From positions 1 through 33,958 of the forward strand of contig CAJAYO010000820.1 of assembly GCA_903948415.1 (NCBI GenBank): DNA of 33,958 bases. Reading direction: 5' to 3'. A program made the translations under genes and the position numbers. The notes below the pieces were generated by a model. The model made no database searches. It worked only from the letters and a program-made list of their open reading frames with translations, and was not told the DNA's origin. Of the stretch, positions 16,582-22,763 are shown in pieces (position 1 is the stretch's first letter; every line of letters begins with the position of its first letter). This DNA comes from an uncultured Opitutia bacterium (GTDB lineage: Bacteria > Verrucomicrobiota > Verrucomicrobiia > Opitutales > Opitutaceae).

Positions 16582-16615
16582 GAGGGGCGAGCGCAGTGAC
16601 CTGCTCCCGCCCCTC
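16582..16615 (-). terminator. Inverted repeat downstream of the Hsp20 gene
   Basis: GAGGGGCG at 16582-16589 pairs with CGCCCCTC at 16608-16615, and the intervening bases extend the stem imperfectly (AGC-CAG with CTG-CT). It lies about 35 bases beyond the stop of the minus-strand Hsp20 gene. No T-tract follows. Transcription-end function is inferred from position. Confidence 0.4.
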
Positions 16616-16649
16616 CTGCGATCCGCCGCAGCCGGGCGAAAGGGAACGC

Positions 16650-17057
16650 CTACGCCGCGACGCGCCGGAGGGCAGCCGGGCCGCCGGCGGCGACCGGGAG
16701 GCGTTTGGGCAGCGTCACGCTGAGGACTCCCTGATGGATCTCGGCCTGCATCGCGGTGTAGTCGAAGCCGGAGCCGAGCCGCAGCCGGAGTTGGTAGTCG
16801 CGCTGCGCGGTCTCGAGGTGGAGCGACTGCCAGTTCACGCGGACCACGTGGGCTTTCTTCGCGGTCACGGTCAGGTCGGAGCCGCGGGCCTCGATCTCGA
16901 CGCCGGCGGCGTCCACACCTGGCACGTAGACGACGAGTTTCATCGTGTCGGGGTGCTCCTGGCAGTCGTAGTTGGGCTGACGGAAGGCGTCGGAAGAGAC
17001 GAGGTCCGTGGCTTGGCTGCGAGTGCGGGGAATCAGCGGGTGGATTATCGTGTGCAT
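16650..17057 (-). CDS. Small heat-shock protein (Hsp20/alpha-crystallin domain)
   Basis: The protein has 135 residues. The alpha-crystallin domain covers about residues 28-122, starting NYDCQEHPDTMKLVVYVPGV and ending in the family's closing strand GVLSVTLPKRL. The usual C-terminal I-x-I/V anchor is not seen; the tail is Ala/Arg-rich instead. The N-terminal arm is short, about 27 residues. Such proteins hold unfolding proteins in the cytoplasm. A long upstream frame exists but is non-coding in character. The 40 bases before the ATG can fold into a hairpin ending 3 bases from the start, so an RNA-thermometer-like control is possible. This is a short, atypical member of the family. Confidence 0.82.
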   Translation of the reverse strand: MHTIIHPLIPRTRSQATDLVSSDAFRQPNYDCQEHPDTMKLVVYVPGVDAAGVEIEARGSDLTVTAKKAHVVRVNWQSLHLETAQRDYQLRLRLGSGFDYTAMQAEIHQGVLSVTLPKRLPVAAGGPAALRRVAA

Positions 17058-17177
17058 GGGAGGAAAAATGAAAACGGGTACGTTCTCCTCGGGGGCTGGG
17101 GGCCTCCGGGCTTCGGGACTAAACGCATTCCGTGGGATCGGATGGTTTAGGTGAGGAAGCCCGCGGCGGATGGTTGA

Positions 17178-17289
17178 TTCCAATGGGAAGGGACAACCGG
17201 TCGCATCGCGACGCAGCCCTGGTGCCGGGCCTTCGTAAGCGAAGTGCCGGCACAGCTGCGTTGATGTTGAGAGGACGCGGTCATTGGAA
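17178..17289. repeat. Nested inverted repeat between the Hsp20 and MazG-like genes
   Basis: Four pairs of arms share nearly the same centre. TTCCAATG (17178-17185) pairs with CATTGGAA (17282-17289), ACGCAGC (17211-17217) with GCTGCGT (17255-17261), GTGCCGG (17222-17228) with CCGGCAC (17247-17253), and CTTCG (17231-17235) with CGAAG (17240-17244) around a TAAG loop. The inner three form one 51-base stem-loop with small internal loops. This fills most of the 330-base gap between the divergent genes at 17057 and 17388. No ORF or known RNA family is evident. It could be a structured RNA, a mobile palindromic element or a protein-binding site. Confidence 0.65.
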
Positions 17290-17387
17290 CGGATGTCACG
17301 ATGGTTAATGCAGCCGGTGTGCCAAGCGGAAACTATTTTGTGACGGTGAAGATTGCGTGACGCGGGGCGGGTTTGCATGGTCCGGGC

Positions 17388-17762
17388 ATGGCCGCGCCCA
17401 CCGACTCCACCACGACTGTCGCCGAACTGAAAACCCGCGTGCTCGCGTTTGTGCGCGAGCGGGACTGGGAGCAGTTTCATTCCCCCAAGAACCTCAGCAT
17501 GGCCCTCGCGGCCGAGGCGGGTGAGCTGATGGAGCATTTTCTCTGGGCGACGCCGGAGCAATCGAAGGCCATCGCGGCGGACGCCGTGAAGCGGCAAAAA
17601 ATCGCGGACGAGCTGGCGGACGTGATCGTCTATGCGCTGGAGTTCGCGAATGCGACGGGGCTCGACGTGGCCGCATCGATCGAGGCGAAGATGCGGGCGA
17701 ATGCGGAAAAATATCCGGTGGAAAAGGCGAAGGGGCGGTCGGAGAAATACACCGAGCTGTGA
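17388..17762 (+). CDS. MazG-like nucleotide pyrophosphohydrolase
   Basis: The protein has 124 residues, the usual size of single-domain MazG-like/RS21-C6-type enzymes. The metal-binding helices are clear: E-x-x-E in AAEAGELMEHFLW (Glu43, Glu46, with Glu49) and E-x-x-D in IADELADVIVYAL (Glu75, Asp78). The N-terminal FVRERDWEQFHSPKNLSMAL segment and C-terminal NAEKYPVEKAKGRSEKYTEL are typical of the group. It likely hydrolyses non-canonical or excess (d)NTPs to monophosphates as house-cleaning. Not adjacent to a toxin gene. The ATG at 17388 is chosen over a TTG five codons upstream. Confidence 0.92.
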   Translation: MAAPTDSTTTVAELKTRVLAFVRERDWEQFHSPKNLSMALAAEAGELMEHFLWATPEQSKAIAADAVKRQKIADELADVIVYALEFANATGLDVAASIEAKMRANAEKYPVEKAKGRSEKYTEL

Positions 17763-17772
17763 AAACGAAGCA

Positions 17773-17832
17773 GGGCCGGTCGGTGACCGGCCCCGCAGGG
17801 TGTATTCGAGGTGGCGGGACGGCACCGCCACC
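17773..17832. terminator. Two tandem hairpins between convergent genes
   Basis: First stem: GGGCCGGTC, loop GGT, GACCGGCCC (17773-17793). Second stem: GGTGGCGG, 7-base loop, CCGCCACC (17810-17832). They lie between the stops of the plus-strand MazG-like gene and the minus-strand DUF5069 gene, so they may end transcription from both sides. There is no T-tract. Confidence 0.5.
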
Positions 17833-17855
17833 GGGGTGGCGACGGGCCGTTCACC

Positions 17856-18302
17856 TCACGCTTTGCCGCCGTAGCTGTGGTAGTCGTCGAAATCGAGGAG
17901 ATCGGCGAAGGAGCGGATGTCGTCGCGCTCGGATTTGTTGCCCTTGATGACGCTGGCGGCCCACTCGTGGCCGTCGGCTCCGCCGGGACCGACCTGCTCG
18001 GCCCACGCGGACCAGGCGATGATCTCGTGCGGTGCGCGCTTGGCGCGCTCGTTGACCCAGGCGAGGATCTGCGCGTCGGTTTTGCCGGTTTTGATTTCGG
18101 CGAGCATGGCGTCCTCGGTGATGCCGGTGAAGGCGAAGAACAGTTGGTCGAGGGGGCAGTTGTAGTGGTAATCGCCGCCCTTGCCGGCGAGCACGGCGCG
18201 GGCCTTGTCGAGGAGGCGGGCGAGGTGGACGTAGCCGCCGAGGCGGACGCGGAGGCTGCGGGGCGGGTGCTGGGTCAGGTCGGGCGCGGAATAGTTGATC
18301 AT
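17856..18302 (-). CDS. DUF5069 domain protein
   Basis: The protein has 148 residues. It matches my memory of the DUF5069 family: an N-terminal DLTQHPPRSLRVRLGGYVHL segment, a LLDKARAVLAGKGGDYHYNCPLD-type segment in which the K-A-R and Y-H-Y-N-C-P-L-D residues stand out, then a small all-helical domain with NERAKRAPHEIIAWS. No function is established for the family. It is cytoplasmic and often found in Verrucomicrobiota. The frame runs 28 residues further upstream, but the ATG at 18302 directly precedes the conserved start. Confidence 0.82.
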   Translation of the reverse strand: MINYSAPDLTQHPPRSLRVRLGGYVHLARLLDKARAVLAGKGGDYHYNCPLDQLFFAFTGITEDAMLAEIKTGKTDAQILAWVNERAKRAPHEIIAWSAWAEQVGPGGADGHEWAASVIKGNKSERDDIRSFADLLDFDDYHSYGGKA

Positions 18303-18385
18303 GAGGCGGGAGGTTGGGTTGCGGAGCGGAAAATTCGGCGGGGCCGAAGAAGGGATTGAGTCCGTGCAGGTTGGCCGGAGAGTCA

Positions 18386-18757
18386 ATGCGCGCCGTGAAA
18401 AATCAAAATGTGGTCCGCCATTACTATGTACTGCCGTGCTGTCTGCTGCTGCTGAATCTTTGTGTCGAGTTGGTGAGCTACAAGGCGAAGATGATCGACG
18501 ACGTGCTGCTGCGGACGCTGGCGATCATGGCGATGGTGATCTTCGGCGGATCGCTGGTGGGGTTTGTCGTGGCGCCGGGGATCGGGTTGCTCGTGAGCTG
18601 GATGCACCGGAGCAGCCGCCAAAGCTGGGGCGGACTGGGCGAGCTGTTTTTTCTGCTGATGCTGGGACTGGCGATTTTCTGGCTCTACTACCGCGTGTAC
18701 ATCCTCGGGCCGGAGTCGGTGCTGCCGGTGGGGTGGCAGAATCCGCGGGGGACGTAG
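18386..18757 (+). CDS. Small integral membrane protein, unknown
   Basis: The protein has 123 residues and about three membrane helices (roughly residues 14-33, 45-72 and 88-108, the last being ELFFLLMLGLAIFWLYY). There is a basic N-terminus and a short Gly/Pro-rich tail. I do not recognise a family. The third codon position pattern and strong hydrophobic periodicity support a real gene. It is divergent from the DUF5069 gene with about 80 bases between starts, which must hold both promoters. Confidence 0.7.
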   Translation: MRAVKNQNVVRHYYVLPCCLLLLNLCVELVSYKAKMIDDVLLRTLAIMAMVIFGGSLVGFVVAPGIGLLVSWMHRSSRQSWGGLGELFFLLMLGLAIFWLYYRVYILGPESVLPVGWQNPRGT

Positions 18758-18835
18758 GCGAGGTGAGGAGAGGGGGCACGGGCTCTCCCGCCGGTGGGCG
18801 GGGTGGGCTGACCTGGGCAGGACAGCCCAGGGCAC

Positions 18836-19366
18836 TCAGGATTTCGGGCGGAAGGCCTTCATCACGGATTCGTTGGTTTCGAAGCGCGGGCCGCCGATGA
18901 GGTCGATGCAGTAGGGGATCGCGGGGAAAACGGCCTCGAGGTTTTCGCGGATGGCTTTGGGGCGGCCGGGGAGATTGACGATGAGGGTGCGGCCGCGGGT
19001 GCCGGCGGTCTGGCGGGAGAGGATGGCGGTGGGCACGTAGTTCAACGAGGTGGCGCGCATGAGTTCGCCGAAGCCGGGCAGCTCTTTTTCGATCACGGCG
19101 AGCGTGGCCTCCGGCGTGACATCGCGGGGCGCGGGGCCGGTGCCGCCGGTCGTGACGATGAGGCCGCAGCCGGCTTCGTCGGCCATGCGGCGGAGTTCGG
19201 CTTCGATGACGGCGCGCTCGTCGGGGATGATTTTGTAGTCGGCTTCGAACGGCGTGGTGAGCCACTCGCGGAGGAGGGCGAGGCAGGCTTGGCCGGGCTC
19301 GTCGGCATAGATGCCGGCGCTGGCGCGGTCGGAGATGTTGAGGATGCCGATTTTGGGAGCGGGCAT
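18836..19366 (-). CDS. mog: Molybdopterin adenylyltransferase Mog (MogA)
   Basis: The protein has 176 residues. It is closely similar to E. coli MogA as I remember it: NISDRASAG near the N-terminus, the TTGGTGPAPRDVTPEATLAV signature that binds the molybdopterin and ATP, PGFGELMR, PTAILSRQ, LIVNLPGRPKAI and a C-terminal AFRPKS. The enzyme adenylates molybdopterin before molybdate insertion, in the cytoplasm. The MOSC-domain gene at 31567 also belongs to the molybdenum-cofactor world but is far away; no other moa/moe genes are in the window. Confidence 0.93.
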   Translation of the reverse strand: MPAPKIGILNISDRASAGIYADEPGQACLALLREWLTTPFEADYKIIPDERAVIEAELRRMADEAGCGLIVTTGGTGPAPRDVTPEATLAVIEKELPGFGELMRATSLNYVPTAILSRQTAGTRGRTLIVNLPGRPKAIRENLEAVFPAIPYCIDLIGGPRFETNESVMKAFRPKS

Positions 19367-19384
19367 GGAAACGGGGAGATTTTT

Positions 19385-19470
19385 AACCACGGATGGCGCG
19401 GATGAACACGGATAAAACCGGGGAACGAGAATTAATTTTTACCACGGAGACACGGAGGCGCAGAGAACGG
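19385..19470. repeat. CACGGA-type simple repeat
   Basis: Irregular copies of an A-C-C-A-C-G-G-A core (ACCACGGATGG, GAACACGGATAAA, ACCACGGAGACACGGAGG) fill the gap between mog and gluQ. Similar short tracts occur at 21119-21155 and 33216-33228 in this window. Such sequences are dispersed in many environmental bacterial genomes and have no known role. Confidence 0.55.
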
Positions 19471-19497
19471 AGTGAGGAAGTGACGGAGGGCCGGAGG

Positions 19498-20394
19498 TTA
19501 CGCCGGGGAATCAAGGGCGCGGAACTGGGCGATGATTTGGGCGGGGGTGACGCCGCGCTCGCGGAGGGTGCGGAGGGAGAGGGCGTCGTGGCGTTTGGCG
19601 AGGCGCTCGCCGTGGTCGTCGAGCATGAGCGGGGCGTGGTAGTAGGCAGGCGCGGCGTGGCCGAGGGCGCGGAAGAGGAGGAGTTGGCGAAAGGTGGAGC
19701 GGATGAGATCGGCGCCGCGGACGACTTCGGTGATGCCGAGCTCGGCGTCGTCGACGGCGCAGGAGAGTTGGTAGCTGGGGGCGTCGTCTTTGCGCCAGAC
19801 GAGGAAGTCGCCGAAGTCGCGGCCGGCGACGGCGCGTTGGGGGCCGCAGCGGGCGTCGGAGAAAAAGATTTCTTCGCCGTCGGGGACGCGGAAGCGCCAG
19901 TTGACGGTGATTTTTTCGCCGAGGGGCGGGAGCGGGGCGTCGGCGGGCGGGCGGAATTGGGGCGGGTAAACGGGTTCGTCGTCGGGGGCGGGCGGGGCGG
20001 CGGATTCGTGCGGGGCGGAAATGGCATCGAGGACATCGCGGCGCGTGCGGGTGCAGGGGAAGATGAGACCGGCGGCGTGGAGGGCGGCGAGGGCGGCGCG
20101 GTAGCGGGGCAGCCGGGCGCTTTGCGTGACGACGGGTTCGCGCCACGTGAAGCCGAGCCAGCGGAGGTCGGCGAGCATGGCGGCGACGAAATCGAGGCGG
20201 AAGCGGAGGGCGTCGAGGTCGTCGTTGCGGAGGAGGAGGTCACCGCCGGCGGTGCGGGCGCGTTCGGCGGCGAGCCAGAAGGTGCGCGCGTGGCCGAGGT
20301 GGAGGTGGCCGGTGGGCGAGGGGGCAAGGCGGCCGAGATACGGTGTCGGCGGCGCGGAGCCGGGAGGTGAGAGGTGAGAGCGGAGCGTGGGCAC
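19498..20394 (-). CDS. gluQ: Glutamyl-Q tRNA(Asp) synthetase
   Basis: The protein has about 298 residues. It carries the class I synthetase HIGH-type motif (HLHLGHARTFW, just after GRLAPSPTG) and a KMSKS-like loop (RLAKRHDAL) but ends there, lacking the anticodon-binding half of GluRS. This is the definition of GluQ-RS, which charges glutamate onto queuosine at the wobble base of tRNA-Asp. The DLIRSTFRQLLL segment is typical. The zinc-binding cysteines of the E. coli enzyme are mostly missing: only one Cys remains in FPCTRTRRD. The start is uncertain; a GTG at 20394 is the nearest candidate, and the region above it is made of CTCAAC-like simple repeats. Confidence 0.87.
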   Translation of the reverse strand: MPTLRSHLSPPGSAPPTPYLGRLAPSPTGHLHLGHARTFWLAAERARTAGGDLLLRNDDLDALRFRLDFVAAMLADLRWLGFTWREPVVTQSARLPRYRAALAALHAAGLIFPCTRTRRDVLDAISAPHESAAPPAPDDEPVYPPQFRPPADAPLPPLGEKITVNWRFRVPDGEEIFFSDARCGPQRAVAGRDFGDFLVWRKDDAPSYQLSCAVDDAELGITEVVRGADLIRSTFRQLLLFRALGHAAPAYYHAPLMLDDHGERLAKRHDALSLRTLRERGVTPAQIIAQFRALDSPA

Positions 20395-20399
20395 CGGTG

Positions 20400-20512
20400 A
20401 GAATGGGGCGGGCAGAGCAGAGGGTTGAGCGTTGGGAGCAGGCACCGGAGGAACAGCTGGATGGAGCTTTGGGTTTGATCTCTCAACTCTCAACACTCAC
20501 CTCTCAACGCTT
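20400..20512. repeat. CTCAAC-type simple-sequence tract
   Basis: The segment before the LOG gene contains runs such as TCTCAACTCTCAACACTCAC and CTCTCAACG, with related GAG/TTGAG words on the left side. It holds no gene on its own. A related tract occurs inside the batD-like gene at 23757-23800. Confidence 0.5.
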
Positions 20513-20516
20513 TCCC

Positions 20517-21098
20517 ATGGCCAAACTGCTTTGCGTCTACTGTTCCTCCAGCGACCGGCTCGATCCGAAGTATTATGCCGCGGCGACGGAGCTGGGGTAT
20601 GAGTTGGTGGCGCGGGGCTGGGGGCTGGTTTACGGCGGAGGCAAGACCGGGCTCATGGGCGCGGTGGCGCGGGCGGTGAAAGAAAAGGGCGGGAAAGTCG
20701 TGGGGGTGATTCCGGAATTCATGAAGGTGCGGGAGCTGGCGTTCGACGAGGCGGATGAACTCATCAGTGTCGTGACGATGCGGGAGCGGAAGCTGCTGAT
20801 GGAGGCCCGGGCGGATGCGTTTGTGACGCTGCCGGGCGGGTGGGGCACGCTGGAGGAGATCATGGAAATTCTCACGCTGCGGCAGCTCGATATCGTGAAG
20901 AAGCCCTGCATTTTTTTGAACCAGGACGGGTTTTACGACGATCTGGTGAAGTTGTTCGAGCGGATGCTGGCGGAGAAATTTTTCAAGCCGTCGAACATGG
21001 CCCTCTATCGCACGGCGGCGACGGTGCCGGAGGTGTTCGCGCAGATCGAGGCGTCGGCGGGAGCGCAGGCGGAGTCGAAGTGGTTTGAAACGCGGTGA
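20517..21098 (+). CDS. LOG-family protein (TIGR00730-type nucleotide phosphoribohydrolase)
   Basis: The protein has 193 residues. The Rossmann-like fold starts LLCVYCSSSDRLDP, followed by the GLVYGGGKTGLMGAVA phosphate-binding segment. The catalytic signature PGGWGTLEE lies at 106-114, and MRERK precedes it, as in LOG ('lonely guy') enzymes. Members cleave cytokinin riboside 5'-monophosphates or other nucleoside monophosphates to base and ribose 5-phosphate. In bacteria without plant contact the natural substrate is likely a damaged or ordinary nucleotide. The ATG follows the simple-repeat tract closely, so the promoter is probably inside or before that tract. Confidence 0.92.
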   Translation: MAKLLCVYCSSSDRLDPKYYAAATELGYELVARGWGLVYGGGKTGLMGAVARAVKEKGGKVVGVIPEFMKVRELAFDEADELISVVTMRERKLLMEARADAFVTLPGGWGTLEEIMEILTLRQLDIVKKPCIFLNQDGFYDDLVKLFERMLAEKFFKPSNMALYRTAATVPEVFAQIEASAGAQAESKWFETR

Positions 21099-21175
21099 CG
21101 GAGGGCGCCGGCGGATTTGGCCCACGGAACACACGGAACAGACGGAAAACGAGCCGGGAGAAACGCGGAAAATTT

Positions 21176-21733
21176 ATGCAGCGAAACGCGGTTTTGCAGT
21201 TGTTGCGGGCCCATGCGAGCCGGGTGCGCGATCCGCACGAGGCGGAGATGGTGGCGGCGACGATCGCGTTTGCGGAGGCGGAGGTGGAGTGTCTGCGGCG
21301 GGAGTGCGGGCCCGGGCATTTGACCGGGTCGGCGTGGATCGTGAGTCCGGACCGGACGCGGACGCTCCTCACGCATCACCACAAGCTGGACAAGTGGCTG
21401 CAGCTCGGGGGGCACGCGGACGGCGACCCGGATTTGCTGGCGGTGGCGTTGCGCGAGGCGCGCGAGGAGAGCGGGCTGGCGGCCGTGCGCGCGGTGAGCG
21501 GCGAGGTCTTCGATGTGGACCGACATTGGATCCCGGCGCGGAAGACGGAGCCCGGGCACTATCACTACGATCTGCGCTTCCTGATCGAGGCGGATCCGAA
21601 TGAGCCGCTGGTGATTTCGAACGAGTCGAAGGATCTCGCGTGGGTGGACGTTGCGGGGGTGGCCGCGCTCAATCCGGAGGAGTCGATGGCGCGGATGGTG
21701 CGGAAGACGGTGGCCGCGCGGAGCGCGGAATGA
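21176..21733 (+). CDS. Nudix hydrolase with a variant Nudix box
   Basis: The protein has 185 residues. The Nudix box is recognisable as GHADGDPDLLAVALREAREE followed by SGL. The canonical first Glu of G-x5-E is replaced by Pro, while the R-E-x-x-E-E-x-G core that binds metal is intact. The N-terminal 40 residues are helical, and WIVSPDRTRTLLTHHHKLDK precedes the box, a pattern common in a broad group of uncharacterised Nudix proteins. The substrate is unknown. The frame upstream of the ATG passes through a CACGGA-type repeat and is not coding in character. Confidence 0.88.
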   Translation: MQRNAVLQLLRAHASRVRDPHEAEMVAATIAFAEAEVECLRRECGPGHLTGSAWIVSPDRTRTLLTHHHKLDKWLQLGGHADGDPDLLAVALREAREESGLAAVRAVSGEVFDVDRHWIPARKTEPGHYHYDLRFLIEADPNEPLVISNESKDLAWVDVAGVAALNPEESMARMVRKTVAARSAE

Positions 21734-21752
21734 CCAAGGACCCAGGTCTCAT

Positions 21753-21857
21753 GCCGAATGACTGAGCCGGAGCGATTTTGTCTGCCGTAGGCAGCGCGCT
21801 TGCGCGCGCTCCGAAAACGCGCCCGCAAGCGGGCCGCCTACGAAGTCACCATTCGGC
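21753..21857. repeat. REPIN-like inverted pair of REP palindromes
   Basis: Two short palindromes face each other. The left one is GTAGGC (21787) plus AGCGCGC-TTGC-GCGCGCT, and the right one is GCCCGC-AA-GCGGGC plus CGCCTAC (ending 21841), so GTAGGC and GCCTAC frame the unit. An outer 8-bp inverted repeat, GCCGAATG (21753-21760) and CATTCGGC (21850-21857), encloses it. The layout is that of REP doublets (REPINs), which are mobilised by RAYT transposases. No such transposase is in the window. Confidence 0.7.
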
Positions 21858-21961
21858 TTTGAATGTTCGAGGACAAGGGCGTTGGGCTGAATCGCCGCGG
21901 CTGAGGTTGCGCGCGGCCTGATCGGTCGATTTTTTCGGAGAGGGTGAGTCGGCGGGACGCG

Positions 21962-22398
21962 TTACACGACCGGCACGATGAGGCCGGCGGCGCGGGCCAG
22001 ATTGGCTTGGCGGCGATCGAAGGTGAGAAACTCTTGTGATCCGAGCACCACCGCCGCTGCCACGTGAAGGATGTCGAGGCTGCGGGTGCCGAGGGTGTCA
22101 GAATGGAGGGCGCTGAGTCGTTCGGCTTCCGTCAGCACCTCGGTCAGTGGAGGCGATAGGATGACGAGAACTCCGTTGGCCAGATCGGCGAGCAACGCGT
22201 TGAGCGAAGTATCGCGCTGTGCGCTGGTGATCTCGCGGCGAAATACCCGCAACCGGAGCGCGTTGCGGACTTCCAATTGGTGGATCCAGACGATCGGCAG
22301 GGGCTGCGACTGTTTGTCCAGACACGGATGGCCCGGGCGGTGTGGGCGTCGGGCGCGTAGAGCGAGCAGAGCAGCGCGGCATCGGCGTAACCGCTCAT
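21962..22398 (-). pseudogene. VapC-like PIN-domain toxin, frameshifted
   Basis: The reading starts MSGYADAALLCSLYAPDAHT with the first PIN aspartate. It then loses frame near 22318-22324 and continues in another frame as QPLPIVWIHQLEVRNALRLR, later SLDILHVAAAVVLG and FLTFDRRQANLARAAGL. Together the two frames supply all four acidic residues of a PIN RNase (D, E, D, D). Adding one base near GTGTCTGG would restore a protein of about 145 residues. The ATG overlaps the stop of the antitoxin gene (TCAT on the plus strand). Either the toxin has been inactivated by a 1-base loss or the sequence has an error; a programmed frameshift is less likely, as no slippery run is seen. Confidence 0.85.
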
Positions 22399-22637
22399 GA
22401 GTCGCCGCGGGAATTTGAAATGATTGCGGAGGCGGTGGTGGGCAGCACCTTGTCCCCATAGATCGCTTTGAGGCGGGCGGCAAAGTCCGGCAATTTGACT
22501 TTGGTTTTGCGCTTCATCGGCGAAAGCACGGCCACGGGTTTTCCTCGGCGGCAGACTTGGACGCTTTCACCCCCGGCCACGCGCAGCAGGACGGCGGTGG
22601 TGTCGTGCCTCAGCTCGCGAATCGTGGTGGTTCTCAT
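22395..22637 (-). CDS. Phd/YefM-type antitoxin
   Basis: The protein has 80 residues. The N-terminal half is a DNA-binding Phd/YefM-like fold: TTTIRELRHDTTAVLLRVAG, then VQVCRRGKPVAVLSPM. The C-terminal half, with LPDFAARLKAIYGDK, would wrap the PIN toxin and inhibit it. The gene is intact although the toxin frame downstream is broken. An inverted repeat directly upstream of the ATG fits autoregulation of the locus. The ATG at 22637 is preferred over a non-ATG seven codons upstream, because the latter would run through the operator. Confidence 0.88.
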   Translation of the reverse strand: MRTTTIRELRHDTTAVLLRVAGGESVQVCRRGKPVAVLSPMKRKTKVKLPDFAARLKAIYGDKVLPTTASAIISNSRGDS

Positions 22638-22638
22638 G

Positions 22639-22658
22639 GTGTCACACAGAGGTGACAC
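22639..22658 (-). promoter_or_regulatory. Likely operator of the toxin-antitoxin locus
   Basis: GTGTCAC, six bases, GTGACAC is a perfect 7-bp inverted repeat ending one base before the antitoxin start codon. Phd/YefM antitoxins bind such palindromes to repress their own operon. Binding here is inferred from position and symmetry. Confidence 0.65.
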
Positions 22659-22763
22659 GACGCGGAAATGTCAAAGCGCGGCGGGTCGGGGCGTTGGGCG
22701 AAGGGTGCGGACAGCGGCGGCCGTGCGGCGTGAGGGCACGCACGGCGGGGCGGAGGCCGCGCC

